DNA of 41,903 nucleotides, taken from Candidatus Tabaqchalia intestinavium. GTDB taxonomy: Bacteria > Bacillota > Clostridia > Oscillospirales > CAJFTT01. Shown here piece by piece: positions 9,613 through 17,656 of this stretch. Position numbers and translations under genes: made by a program. The notes below the pieces were generated by a model that did not search any database, was not told where the DNA came from, and saw only the letters and a program-made list of their open reading frames with translations. Numbering within the stretch: position 1 is the first letter of the stretch; every line of letters starts with the position of its first letter. The stretch covers positions 1 through 41,903 of the forward strand of contig CAJFTT010000001.1 in NCBI GenBank assembly GCA_904420005.1, read 5' to 3'.

Positions 9613-10038
9613 TTGGCACAGAAAGTTATCGGCTATATCAAACTGCAAATCCCGGCCGGCAAGGCCACACCGGCGCCCCCTGTGGGACCTGCGCTCGGTC
9701 AGCATGGTGTCAACATTGTCGCGTTCACGAAGGAATTCAACGAGAGAACGGCGAAGGATATGGGTCTGACCATCCCCGTCGTCATCACGGTCTATGCCGA
9801 CCGGTCCTTCACCTTCGTCACCAAGACCCCGCCCGCCGCGGTGCTCATCAAGAAGGAGCTGGGCATCCAGAGTGGTTCCGGCGTGCCCAACAAGACCAAG
9901 GTCGCCAACCTCACCAAAGAGCAGGTGCGCAAAATTGCCGAAATGAAGATGCCCGATCTCAATGCCGCGTCCATCGAGGCTGCGATGAGCATGATCGCCG
10001 GCACGGCGCGCAGCATGGGCGTCACAGTCGAGGAATAA
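9613..10038 (+). CDS. rplK: 50S ribosomal protein L11
   Basis: L11 forms the GTPase-associated centre with 23S rRNA. The sequence is typical ([36 protein letters not shown]-terminal [15 protein letters not shown]) and has the normal 141 residues. Translation starts at TTG 9613, seven bases after GGAGGTG; there is no ATG alternative, and the product begins M-A-Q-K-V-I. It is followed by rplA. Confidence 0.97.
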   Translation: MAQKVIGYIKLQIPAGKATPAPPVGPALGQHGVNIVAFTKEFNERTAKDMGLTIPVVITVYADRSFTFVTKTPPAAVLIKKELGIQSGSGVPNKTKVANLTKEQVRKIAEMKMPDLNAASIEAAMSMIAGTARSMGVTVEE

Positions 10039-10141
10039 GGGCTCAAGCGGCCTCTCCCTTTCCGCCTGTGCGGCGGAGGCGTAACCATACGTGGGAGGAA
10101 ATTTCCGTTATCAACCACAATCAATGGGAGGGAAACCAGAA

Positions 10142-10834
10142 ATGAAACATGGAAAGAATTATACCGACAGCCTGAAGCTTGTCGACAAAACGAAGCTCTA
10201 CGACCCGCAGGAAGCGCTGGAGGTGTGCGTCCAGACGGGCAAGGCGAAGTTTGACGAGACCGTCGAAGTGCATCTGCGCCTCGGCGTCGACAGCCGCCAC
10301 GCGGATCAGCAGGTCCGCGGCGCCGTCGTGCTGCCGCACGGTACCGGCCGCAATGTGCGCGTGCTGGTCATCGCGAAGAACGAGAAGGCCGACGCCGCGA
10401 AGGAAGCGGGCGCGGATTTCGTGGGCGCGGAGGAAATGGTGCAGAAGATCCAGAGCGAGAACTGGATGGATTTCGACGTGCTGATCACCACCCCCGACAT
10501 GATGGGCCTGGTCGGCCGTCTCGGTAAGATCCTGGGTCCCCGCGGCCTCATGCCGAACCCCAAGGCCGGCACTGTGACGCCTGATGTGGCGCGCGCCGTG
10601 ACCGAGGCCAAGGCCGGTAAGATCGAGTACCGCCTGGATAAAACCAACATCATCCACTGCCCGATCGGCAAAGTTTCCTTCGGCGCGGAAAAGCTCGGGG
10701 AGAACTTCCAGACGCTGCTCGACGCGGTCAACCGCGCGAAGCCGGCGGCGGCCAAGGGCCAGTATATCAAGTCCTGCGTCGTCGCGACGACGATGGGCCC
10801 CGGCGTGAAGATCAATCCCGTCAAGGTTATGTAA
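10142..10834 (+). CDS. rplA: 50S ribosomal protein L1
   Basis: L1 forms the mobile L1 stalk and represses its own operon in many bacteria. The 230-residue protein is typical ([57 protein letters not shown]). ATG 10142 lies after GGGAGGG; a longer in-frame start at 10091 would include the ribosome binding site and is rejected. In most Firmicutes rplJ-rplL follow, but here a terminator and an insertion sequence come next. Confidence 0.97.
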   Translation: MKHGKNYTDSLKLVDKTKLYDPQEALEVCVQTGKAKFDETVEVHLRLGVDSRHADQQVRGAVVLPHGTGRNVRVLVIAKNEKADAAKEAGADFVGAEEMVQKIQSENWMDFDVLITTPDMMGLVGRLGKILGPRGLMPNPKAGTVTPDVARAVTEAKAGKIEYRLDKTNIIHCPIGKVSFGAEKLGENFQTLLDAVNRAKPAAAKGQYIKSCVVATTMGPGVKINPVKVM

Positions 10835-10881
10835 TTGCTGCGGCGATCGGCATACGCCGGGAAACGCGCTGCGATACCGCA

Positions 10882-10917
10882 AAGAAGCCGTACCTGCCAG
10901 GGTACGGCTTCTTTTTG
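10882..10917 (+). terminator. Terminator after rplA
   Basis: AAGAAGCCGTACC (10882-10894) pairs perfectly with GGTACGGCTTCTT (10901-10913), six-base loop, followed by TTTTG. A classic intrinsic terminator closing the rpmG-rplA operon. Confidence 0.92.
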
Positions 10918-10986
10918 TATGAAGAAAACCACTCGCTAGGCGAGTGGTTCAAAAGAAGCCTAATGGCGATGATGTAGACAAAAAAA

Positions 10987-11046
10987 CTCCCTTTGCTTTA
11001 GAATAAGGGTGCGGTCTGCCAACTGCACGAAAAAAAGCAAAGGGAG
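10987..11046 (+). promoter_or_regulatory. tnpA leader stem sequestering the Shine-Dalgarno
   Basis: CTCCCTTTGCTTT (10987-10999) is exactly complementary to AAAGCAAAGGGAG (11034-11046), which contains the ribosome binding site AAAGGGAGG of tnpA (ATG 11056). A small inner stem GTGC..GCAC lies in the loop. IS200 elements are known to silence translation with such a 5' structure. Confidence 0.75.
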
Positions 11047-11055
11047 GTCATTGCA

Positions 11056-11490
11056 ATGAATGACGTAAACAGTTTATCGCATACCAAATGGAATTGCAAG
11101 TACCATATAGTGTTTGCGCCAAAGTATCGAAGAAAAGTATTCTATGGAGAGAAACGACGAGAGATAGGAGAAATTTTAAGGACACTGTGTAATTGGAAAA
11201 AGATAAGGATAGTAGAAGCAGAAGTATGCCCGGATCATGTACATATGCTGGTAGAGATACCGCCGAAGGTGGCGGTATCGAGCTTCATGGGATACTTAAA
11301 AGGAAAAAGCAGCTTAATGATCTACGAGAAATACCCTGAACTGCGATACAAGTACCGGAATCGTGAATTTTGGTGCCGAGGGTATTATGTAGATACGGCG
11401 GGAAAGAATGCGAAGAAGATCGAAGAGTACATTCGGCATCAGTTGGACGAAGATAAAGCTGGAGAACAACTGACAATGGGGAATTTTTAA
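11056..11490 (+). CDS. tnpA: IS200/IS605-family transposase TnpA (Y1)
   Basis: This Y1 HUH single-strand transposase has 144 residues. The HUH metal-binding pair is H61-V-H63 in CPDHVHMLVEIPP, and the catalytic tyrosine is probably Y125 in KKIEEYIRHQL. Typical family blocks are HTKWNCKYHIVFAPKYRR, MGYLKGKSSL and REFWCRGYYVDTAG. The C-terminus (QLTMGNF) is a little short compared with the usual end, but the catalytic core is complete, so activity is plausible. Translation is probably limited by the leader stem at 10987-11046. Confidence 0.95.
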   Translation: MNDVNSLSHTKWNCKYHIVFAPKYRRKVFYGEKRREIGEILRTLCNWKKIRIVEAEVCPDHVHMLVEIPPKVAVSSFMGYLKGKSSLMIYEKYPELRYKYRNREFWCRGYYVDTAGKNAKKIEEYIRHQLDEDKAGEQLTMGNF

Positions 11491-11640
11491 ACCCGTTTAC
11501 GGGTAGCCAGTAAAAAACTTTCGCGGCTGGCAGATCGTATTTGCGCGACGAGACGCGCGAGCTAGTAACATAGGGCTTTGCCCGCATAAGAAAAACCCCC
11601 GGCTTTGCCGGGGGATCATTATTTTGTCCCATTCGCCGGG

Positions 11641-12122
11641 CGAGCGGCGCAAAAGACGTATGGCAGGAATGCAAAACGAATATTCCAAATGGTAAGAACG
11701 AAATGAAAACGGTAGAATTGACACGGTTTTGCTAAGTCACCATTTTCTTAAATAGCGCAGGCGAAAAACGGGAGAATGCCATGCTGGCAGCCAATAGAGC
11801 AGACCGGCGCGACGTGCCGCGCGCCGCTAGTGTCCCAGAGGCTTACCGTCTATGCGTCCCTGCCTTTGCCGGGGGATCATGATTTCGCAGTTCCTGGCTG
11901 GCCCGGCGCCGCGCTGTATGCGTATCTGCTCGCGGCAAGTTCCTGTACTGGCGGGGAGCGCGGCTGCATTTGCGTAATGGAAAGGCATGGCGGGCTGCGG
12001 TGGCTTTTGCGTTTATGGCCGCGCGGCGTTGGTGCGTGGCATTATTGCTGCACGGTCGGCGCGGTTTCATACGGCAAAGCCCAAAATGGGAAAATAAGTT
12101 TGGGACTTTTCTCAAAAACCTC
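11641..12122. other. Gene-free stretch between IS and feo promoter
   Basis: About 480 bases without a convincing gene. It contains a 17-base second copy (11864-11880, CTTTGCCGGGGGATCAT) of the right-end sequence of the adjacent IS (11603-11619), possibly a relic of an earlier insertion. Confidence 0.5.
11864..11880 (+). repeat. Partial copy of the IS200 right end
   Basis: CTTTGCCGGGGGATCAT matches 11603-11619 exactly; the next five bases (GATTT versus TATTT) also match at four of five positions. The upstream arm of the hairpin is missing in this copy. Confidence 0.5.
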
Positions 12123-12174
12123 TTGACAAAAAAGTTAGATAATGCTAACCTATATAAGGTTAGAAAAAGCTAAC
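12123..12174 (+). promoter_or_regulatory. feo promoter with two iron-regulator-type operators
   Basis: A -35 TTGACA (12123-12128) is followed by two identical palindromes: GTTAG-N6-CTAAC at 12134-12149 and at 12159-12174, 25 bp apart. The TAACCT..AAGGTTA between them is itself palindromic. The -10 is either TAACCT (12146-12151, 17-bp spacer) or the nearby TATATA (12151-12156). These palindromes resemble DtxR/IdeR/MntR-family boxes (TTAGG..CCTAA type) and overlap the promoter, which predicts iron repression of feoAAB. Confidence 0.7.
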
Positions 12175-12226
12175 TCAACGAACGAAAGCAAACAACAGCT
12201 TTCCACCCAAAAGGAGTGTGTTGGAT

Positions 12227-12436
12227 ATGCCTTTGACCATGGCGCGGGAAGGGGAGCGCAGCAGCATCAAGCGGATCGGAGGAAAAGAGGAGATCCGCAG
12301 ATTTCTGGGAACGCTCGGATTTGTGGTTGGCGGAGACGTGACGGTGGTGTCGCGCATCGGCGGCAACGTCATCGTCAATGTCAAGGACTCCCGGGTAGCC
12401 ATCAGTAAGGAGATGGCATCCAAGATCCTGGTGTGA
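12227..12436 (+). CDS. feoA: FeoA family protein (first copy)
   Basis: FeoA is a small SH3-like cytoplasmic protein needed for ferrous iron uptake by FeoB. This copy has 69 residues from ATG 12227, ten bases after AAAAGGAG; the in-frame GTG 12218 and TTG 12221 are too close to the site. The fold is visible as KRIGGKEEIRRFLGTLGFVVGGDVTVV followed in two parts by SRIGGNVIVNVKDSRVAIS and KEMASKILV. It is the first gene behind the iron-type operators and is followed 35 bases later by a second, diverged feoA. Confidence 0.9.
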   Translation: MPLTMAREGERSSIKRIGGKEEIRRFLGTLGFVVGGDVTVVSRIGGNVIVNVKDSRVAISKEMASKILV

Positions 12437-12471
12437 TAACAAAGAACGTTGCGGGGAAAGGGGGAAATCCG

Positions 12472-12693
12472 ATGCTGACGCTCAAGGAGACGAAATGCGG
12501 CCAGACCGTCACGGTGACCAAGATCCACGGCGCCGGCGCGATCAAACGCCGGATCATGGATATGGGGATCACGAAAGGCACCGCCGTCTATGTCCGCAAA
12601 GTCGCGCCGCTGGGCGATCCGGTGGAGGTGACGGTTCGGGGCTACGAGCTGTCCCTGCGCAAGGCGGACGCCGAGCTCATCGAAGTGCAGTGA
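12472..12693 (+). CDS. feoA: FeoA family protein (second copy)
   Basis: This second FeoA has 73 residues from ATG 12472, behind GGGAAAGGGGG. It shows the classic FeoA pattern: MLTLKETKCGQTVTVTKI, GAIKRRIMDMGITKGT, then a beta-rich end with GDPVEVTVRGYELSLRK. It differs clearly from the first copy, so the pair is not a recent tandem duplication. Two FeoA proteins beside one FeoB are common in Clostridia. An intrinsic terminator lies between this gene and feoB. Confidence 0.93.
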   Translation: MLTLKETKCGQTVTVTKIHGAGAIKRRIMDMGITKGTAVYVRKVAPLGDPVEVTVRGYELSLRKADAELIEVQ

Positions 12694-12705
12694 GATTTGC
12701 GACCC

Positions 12706-12733
12706 TGCAGGGAAGGAGGTTCCCTGCATTTTT
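12706..12733 (+). terminator. Intercistronic terminator between feoA and feoB
   Basis: TGCAGGGAA (12706-12714) pairs exactly with TTCCCTGCA (12720-12728), five-base loop, followed by TTTTT. It is a textbook terminator inside the feo locus, which predicts less feoB than feoA mRNA or conditional read-through. Confidence 0.8.
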
Positions 12734-12743
12734 CGGCAGGGGA

Positions 12744-12759
12744 GTTAGTCTAAATTAAC
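12744..12759 (+). promoter_or_regulatory. Third iron-type operator-like site before feoB
   Basis: GTTAG-N6-TTAAC matches the two upstream palindromes (GTTAG-N6-CTAAC) with one mismatch and lies between the terminator and feoB. It could let the iron regulator act separately on feoB. No good promoter is evident beside it. Confidence 0.4.
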
Positions 12760-12792
12760 CCGCCTGCCAAAAGAGAGAAGGAGGAAAAGCGA

Positions 12793-15315
12793 ATGTCGAT
12801 CACAATCGGCCTGGCCGGCAACCCAAACAGCGGGAAGACGACCCTATTCAACGCCCTGACCGGCGCCAATCAGTTCGTAGGCAACTGGCCGGGCGTCACG
12901 GTGGAAAAAAAGGAAGGCAAGCTGAAGAACCATAAAGATGTGTCCATCATGGACCTGCCGGGTATTTATTCCCTTTCGCCTTATACGCTCGAGGAAGTCG
13001 TAGCGAGAAATTACCTCATCCATTCCCGGCCGGACGCCATTTTGAACATTGTCGACGGCACCAACCTCGAACGCAACCTGTATCTCACCACGCAGCTGCT
13101 GGAGCTGGGGATCCCGGTGGTCGTGGCGGTCAATATGATGGACCTGGTCAAAAAGAGCGGGGATGTCCTGAACCTCGACGCGCTCAAGAAGGCGCTGGGC
13201 TGCGAGGTTGTGGAGATTTCCGCGCTCAAGGGCACCGGCGTGATGGAGGCGGCGGAATGCGCCATCCGGGCGGCGCAGGCCGGCCGCGCGAGCGAGCGCG
13301 TGCATAAATTCGACGACAAGATCGAAGAGGCGCTCGCCGGCATCGAAGCGATGCTGCCGGGCGACGTCGCGCCGGAGCAGAAGCGGTTTTACGCGATCAA
13401 GCTTTTCGAGCGGGACGACAAAATCGGCGAAATGCTGCGCGTCACGCCCAATGTGGAAGCCATCATCAGCGCGGTGGAGAAGGATCTCGACGACGACAGC
13501 GAAAGCATCATCACCAACGCGCGCTATGAATACATCGCGTCCATTCTCGACGGCTGCTATCAGAAAAAGCAGGCCGGCAAATTGAGCGTTTCGGATAAGA
13601 TCGACAAGATCGTGACCAACCGCTGGCTGGCGCTGCCCATCTTTGCGGTGGTCATGTTCCTGGTTTATTTCGTTTCTGTCACCACGGTGGGCACCTGGGC
13701 GACCGACTGGGTCAACGACGGCGTGTTCGGCGACGGTTTCCACCTGTTTAGTATCGGCACGAAGGCCTACGAGGAGGACGCGGAAGCGTTTGACCTGGCG
13801 AGCACCGAGATCGACGCTTACATTGACGCGGCCGAAGCGGCCGGCGTGGAGACCGACGCGCTGCGCGAGACGCTGGAGGCCGAGGAGCCGGACGCCGCGG
13901 TCATCGAGCAATTCAATGCGGCGGCCCAGGCGGCCGGCGTGACGGCCGAGGCGGAGATCCTCGACGATGAGGGCCAGGTGGAGGAGACCGTGCCCGTTTC
14001 GTTTGCGGACTTTACGGCCGCGATGGAGGTCGCGGAGCCGGATCCCGCGGAATACGGCGTATGGGTCCCGGGCCTGCCCGGCCTGATCGAGGGCGGCCTG
14101 GTTGCCGTCAGTTGCCCGGATTGGCTCAAGGGCCTGCTGCTCGACGGCATTGTCGCCGGCGTCGGCGCGGTGCTGGGCTTCGTGCCGCAGATGCTGGTGC
14201 TGTTCCTGTTCCTCGCCTTCCTGGAGGCCTGCGGCTATATGGCGCGCATCGCCTTCATCATGGACCGCATTTTCCGCAAATTCGGCCTGTCGGGCAAATC
14301 CTTCATCCCCATGCTCATCGGCACGGGCTGCGGCATCCCCGGCGTCATGGCCTCCAGAACCATTGAGAACGACCGCGACCGCAAGATGACCATCATGACC
14401 ACCACCTTCATCCCCTGCGGCGCGAAGCTGCCCATCATCGCCCTCATCGCGGGCGCGCTGTTCGGCGGGGCCTGGTGGGTGGCGCCGAGCGCCTATTTCG
14501 TGGGCATCGCGGCCATCGTTGTCTCGGGCATCATCCTGAAGAAAACCAAGATGTTCGCCGGCGATCCCGCGCCGTTTGTCATGGAGCTGCCGGCTTACCA
14601 TCTGCCGACCGTCGGCAACATCCTGCGCAGCATGTGGGAGCGCGGCTGGTCCTTCATCCGCAAGGCCGGCACGATCATCCTGCTGTCCACCATCGTGGTG
14701 TGGTTCGCGTCCAATTTCGGCGTGCTTGACGGCCATTTCGGCATGGTGGAGAACCTCGTCGCGACCTATCCGGAAGCCGCGGCGTCCATGGGCCTGACGG
14801 CCGCGATGGACATCAGCTTCCTCGCCTATATCGGCAAGGCGATCGCCTGGATCTTCATCCCGCTGGGCTGGGGCAGCTGGGAGGCTGCGGTGGCGGCGGT
14901 CACGGGCCTCGTGGCCAAGGAGAACGTCGTCGGTACCTTCGGCGTGCTGTTCGGCGGCTTTGAAGAAGTGGCGGAGAACGGCTGGCAGATCTGGACGAAT
15001 ATGCAGGCTGCCTTCACGACGGTTTCGGCGTATTCCTTCCTGGTCTTTAACCTCCTGTGCGCCCCCTGCTTCGCAGCGATCGGCGCTATCCGCAGAGAGA
15101 TGAACAGCGCCAAGTGGACGTGGTTCGCCATCGGTTACCAGTGCGTGTTTGCTTATGCGGTTTCCCTGTGCATCTTCCAGATCGGCAACCTCTTCCAGGG
15201 CGGCTCGTTCGGCATCGGCACAGTGGCGGCAATTCTGATCATCGCGCTGCTGGTTTATCTGCTCGTGCGGCCCAATAAGGTCAGCACGACGCTCAAAGCC
15301 AAAGTGCGCGTTTGA
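12793..15315 (+). CDS. feoB: Ferrous iron transport protein FeoB
   Basis: FeoB imports Fe2+ across the cytoplasmic membrane. The GTPase domain shows G1 GNPNSGKTT (9-17), G2 GVTVE (34-38), G3 DLPG (54-57), G4 NMMD (114-117) and G5 around EISALKGTG. Membrane segments start near residue 277. The two gate regions are visible (GTGCGIPGVMASRTIENDRD; later EAAVAAVTGLVAKENVVGTF). Between the first membrane segment and the next is an acidic insertion of about 95 residues (about 325-420), rich in Ala, Glu and Asp and absent from classical FeoB as I know it. Length is 840 residues. ATG 12793 follows GAGAAGGAGG. Confidence 0.97.
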   Translation: MSITIGLAGNPNSGKTTLFNALTGANQFVGNWPGVTVEKKEGKLKNHKDVSIMDLPGIYSLSPYTLEEVVARNYLIHSRPDAILNIVDGTNLERNLYLTTQLLELGIPVVVAVNMMDLVKKSGDVLNLDALKKALGCEVVEISALKGTGVMEAAECAIRAAQAGRASERVHKFDDKIEEALAGIEAMLPGDVAPEQKRFYAIKLFERDDKIGEMLRVTPNVEAIISAVEKDLDDDSESIITNARYEYIASILDGCYQKKQAGKLSVSDKIDKIVTNRWLALPIFAVVMFLVYFVSVTTVGTWATDWVNDGVFGDGFHLFSIGTKAYEEDAEAFDLASTEIDAYIDAAEAAGVETDALRETLEAEEPDAAVIEQFNAAAQAAGVTAEAEILDDEGQVEETVPVSFADFTAAMEVAEPDPAEYGVWVPGLPGLIEGGLVAVSCPDWLKGLLLDGIVAGVGAVLGFVPQMLVLFLFLAFLEACGYMARIAFIMDRIFRKFGLSGKSFIPMLIGTGCGIPGVMASRTIENDRDRKMTIMTTTFIPCGAKLPIIALIAGALFGGAWWVAPSAYFVGIAAIVVSGIILKKTKMFAGDPAPFVMELPAYHLPTVGNILRSMWERGWSFIRKAGTIILLSTIVVWFASNFGVLDGHFGMVENLVATYPEAAASMGLTAAMDISFLAYIGKAIAWIFIPLGWGSWEAAVAAVTGLVAKENVVGTFGVLFGGFEEVAENGWQIWTNMQAAFTTVSAYSFLVFNLLCAPCFAAIGAIRREMNSAKWTWFAIGYQCVFAYAVSLCIFQIGNLFQGGSFGIGTVAAILIIALLVYLLVRPNKVSTTLKAKVRV

Positions 15316-15392
15316 GCCAACTCCCCGTGCCGGCCGCGCATAGCCGCGCCGGCGCGGGACCTCCTGCAACTTGAAAGGGAAGGGTGAGCATT

Positions 15393-15590
15393 ATGCTGGC
15401 ATTTCTCAGCGAGAATCTCGCGACTATCCTGATTTGCGCCGGACTGGCGGCGCTGGTGGCCTGCATCATCTGGTCGATGGTCCGCCGGAAAAAATCGGGG
15501 AAAGGGTGCAACTGCGGCGGCTGCAGCGGCTGCGCCGGCGCGTCGATCTGTCACGCGCAAAAGAAACCGGACGCGCGGGGAAAATCCTGA
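15393..15590 (+). CDS. FeoB-associated Cys-rich membrane protein
   Basis: A 65-residue protein with one N-terminal transmembrane helix (about 7-27), a basic stretch (RRKKSGKG) and a Cys cluster CNCGGCSGC, then a later Cys in SICH. It matches the FeoB-associated Cys-rich family by architecture and position, 77 bases after feoB. It may bind iron at the inner face of the channel; this is inference. ATG 15393 is eight bases after AAGGG; an in-frame GTG at 15384 overlaps the site and is less likely. Confidence 0.9.
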   Translation: MLAFLSENLATILICAGLAALVACIIWSMVRRKKSGKGCNCGGCSGCAGASICHAQKKPDARGKS

Positions 15591-15627
15591 GAGGCAGGCC
15601 GGCGCAGGCATAGGGACCGGATTGGAC

Positions 15628-15678
15628 GGGCGGGCTGCGTTCCCCTGATGGGGAAGGTGCAGCCCGCCCGCTTTGTTA
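15628..15678 (+). terminator. Terminator of the feo locus
   Basis: GGGCGGGCTGC (15628-15638) pairs with GCAGCCCGCCC (15659-15669), with an inner TTCCCC/GGGGAA stem, followed by GCTTTGTTAT. Confidence 0.75.
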
Positions 15679-15733
15679 TGGCGCGGCGCGTGCCGGAAGG
15701 GAGATGTTTGTCACAAATTTTGCGTCCAGGCCA

Positions 15734-15762
15734 TTGCATGCGGCTGGAAAATTTGGTATGAT
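15734..15762 (+). promoter_or_regulatory. Promoter of the phosphohexomutase gene
   Basis: TTGCAT (15734-15739), 17-bp spacer, TATGAT (15757-15762), about 100 bases before the start codon. Confidence 0.75.
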
Positions 15763-15861
15763 AATAAAAAGAAGCGGAAAGCGCGCGGCCGGGCGACCGG
15801 GGGCGCCGCTTTCCCTGCCCCCGCGTCCGGCGGGTCAATCTTTTGTTTGGAGGAATGAACC

Positions 15862-17565
15862 ATGACCATGGAAGAGCGTTACGCGCGCTGGCTGGAGAAA
15901 ACCAAGGATAACGAGGAGCTGCATGCGCAGCTGCTTTCTTACGATGAGAAGGAGAAGGTCGAGAGCTTCTTCAAGGATCTGGAATTCGGCACGGGCGGCC
16001 TGCGCGGCAAGATCGGCGCCGGCCCGAACAAGATGAATATCTATACGGTGGGCCGCGCGACCCAGGGCCTGGCCGAGACCATCGGCGCGGGCAGCAAGGT
16101 CGCCATCGCCTATGACAGCCGCAACAAGAGCGATGTGTTCGCCAAGACGGCGGCGGGCGTCTTCGCCGCCAACGGCGTCAAGGCGTATATCTTCCCGCGG
16201 CTGATGCCCACCCCGACCTTGTCGTACGCCGTGCGCGCGCTGGGCTGCGACGCGGGCGTCGTCGTCACCGCGAGCCATAATCCCGCCATCTATAACGGCT
16301 ATAAGGCCTATGGCAGCGACGGCTGCCAGTTCACGCTGGAGCTGGCGGAGAAGACGCTCGAGCGCATCCTCGCGACCGACGAATTCGACGGCGTGAAGAA
16401 GATGGACTTCGAGCAGGGCCTCAAGGAGGGTAAGATCGAATACATCGGGGAGGAGACTTACCAGGGCTTCCTCGACGCCGTGTGCGCGCAGACGCTGCAG
16501 CCGGGCCTGTGCAAGGAAGTCGGGCTGAAGGTCGTTTATACGCCGCTCAACGGCACGGGCAACCGTCCCGTGCGCGACGCGCTGGCGCGCCTGGGCGTGG
16601 ATGTCAGCGTCGTCAAGGAGCAGGAAAATCCGGACGGCAATTTCCCCACCTGCCCCTATCCGAACCCCGAGGAGAAAGTCAACTTCAAGCTGGCGGAGGA
16701 GCTGGCGCTGCAGCTGCAGCCCGACCTGCTGCTGGGGACCGACCCCGACTGTGACCGTGTGGGCATCGCCGGGCGCAACCGCGACGGTTCCTTCACGCTC
16801 ATGACGGGCAATGAGGTCGGCCTGATGCTGATGGAATACGTCCTGTCGACCCGCAAGGCGCAGGGCACGCTGCCGGAGAAGCCCGTCGTTATCAAGACCA
16901 TCGTCACCGCCGATCTCGCGCAGGAGATTGCGGAGGCTTACGGCGCCGAGATCATCAATGTGCTCACCGGCTTCAAGTTCATCGGCGAGCAGATGACGGA
17001 GCTGGTGAATAAGGGCGAGGGCGACCGGTTCATCATCGGCTTCGAGGAGAGCTATGGGTACCTCGGCGGTCTGTACGCCCGCGACAAGGACGCGGTGTTC
17101 GCGTCGGTCATGATCTGCGAGATGGCGGCCGATCTGAAGAAAAAAGGCATGACCATCCCCGAATTCATGGAGAGCATCTATGAGAAATACGGCTACTGCC
17201 TGCATGAACTGAAGAACTACGCCTTCGAGGGCAAGGCCGGTATGGAGAAGATGAAGCGCATCATGCAGTCGTTCCGCGAGGACAAGGCCGGGTTCGCCGG
17301 TGAGAAGCTCGTGCGTTTCAGCGATTACAAGGCCAGCGAGGCGGTAGACGTCGCGACGGGGGAGAAAACCGTGCTGACGCTGCCGAAGTCCGATGTGCTG
17401 TGCTTCGAGCTGACGGGCGGGCTGAAATTCCTCGTGCGTCCCTCCGGCACGGAGCCGAAGATGAAGGCCTATCTCGTCGCGAAGGCCAAGACCCGCGAGG
17501 CGGCGCAGGCCGGGATCGCGCGCCTGGGAGACGCCGTGACGGCGAAAATCGACTCGGTGGAATGA
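15862..17565 (+). CDS. Phosphoglucomutase/phosphomannomutase
   Basis: Alpha-D-phosphohexomutase, interconverting hexose-1- and hexose-6-phosphates for sugar-nucleotide and polysaccharide synthesis. All four family signatures are present in 567 residues: the phosphoserine loop TASHNP near residue 136, the Mg-binding loop TDPDCDRVG near 293, the sugar-binding loop GFEESYGY near 394, and the phosphate-binding loop RPSGTEPKMK near the C-terminus. The length and GTGGLRGKIGAGPNKMN start fit the PgcA/PGM2-like branch more than short PMM or GlmM. ATG 15862 has a TTGGAGGA site; an in-frame ATG six bases later is possible. It is monocistronic with its own promoter. Substrate preference cannot be read from sequence. 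Confidence 0.95.
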   Translation: MTMEERYARWLEKTKDNEELHAQLLSYDEKEKVESFFKDLEFGTGGLRGKIGAGPNKMNIYTVGRATQGLAETIGAGSKVAIAYDSRNKSDVFAKTAAGVFAANGVKAYIFPRLMPTPTLSYAVRALGCDAGVVVTASHNPAIYNGYKAYGSDGCQFTLELAEKTLERILATDEFDGVKKMDFEQGLKEGKIEYIGEETYQGFLDAVCAQTLQPGLCKEVGLKVVYTPLNGTGNRPVRDALARLGVDVSVVKEQENPDGNFPTCPYPNPEEKVNFKLAEELALQLQPDLLLGTDPDCDRVGIAGRNRDGSFTLMTGNEVGLMLMEYVLSTRKAQGTLPEKPVVIKTIVTADLAQEIAEAYGAEIINVLTGFKFIGEQMTELVNKGEGDRFIIGFEESYGYLGGLYARDKDAVFASVMICEMAADLKKKGMTIPEFMESIYEKYGYCLHELKNYAFEGKAGMEKMKRIMQSFREDKAGFAGEKLVRFSDYKASEAVDVATGEKTVLTLPKSDVLCFELTGGLKFLVRPSGTEPKMKAYLVAKAKTREAAQAGIARLGDAVTAKIDSVE

Positions 17566-17595
17566 TCCGCCGGATCGCCTGAAAGACAGCAAACA

Positions 17596-17641
17596 GGGCG
17601 GCCGCTGCGGCCGCCCGGGAACAAGTGCCCCCAGCGGGCAC
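17596..17641 (+). terminator. Double hairpin after phosphohexomutase
   Basis: GGGCGGCCGC/GCGGCCGCCC (17596-17616) and GTGCCC/GGGCAC (17625-17641) follow the stop codon. Neither has a U-tract, so termination may be partial and the next gene may be read through. Confidence 0.45.
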
Positions 17642-17656
17642 GGAAAGGGGCCCGAT

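Larger units (their letters stand above)
10927..11640 (+). mobile_element. IS200-type single-gene insertion sequence
   Basis: One Y1 transposase gene is flanked by subterminal hairpins rather than terminal inverted repeats, as in the IS200/IS605 family. The left hairpin is AACCACTCGC / GCGAGTGGTT (10927-10949) with a three-base loop. The right hairpin is CCCCCGGC / GCCGGGGG (11596-11614). No orfB/tnpB is present, so it is the IS200 (tnpA only) subtype. Exact ends cannot be set without an empty site; the stated limits are approximate. Its GC content is lower than its surroundings. Confidence 0.85.

Noticed and set aside
8038-9705. 555-codon - strand frame across secE and nusG
   Set aside because: Shadow of two certain genes.
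12844-15369. 841-codon open frame antisense to feoB
   Set aside because: Shadow of feoB; Arg/His/Asp-rich composition and no ribosome binding site logic.
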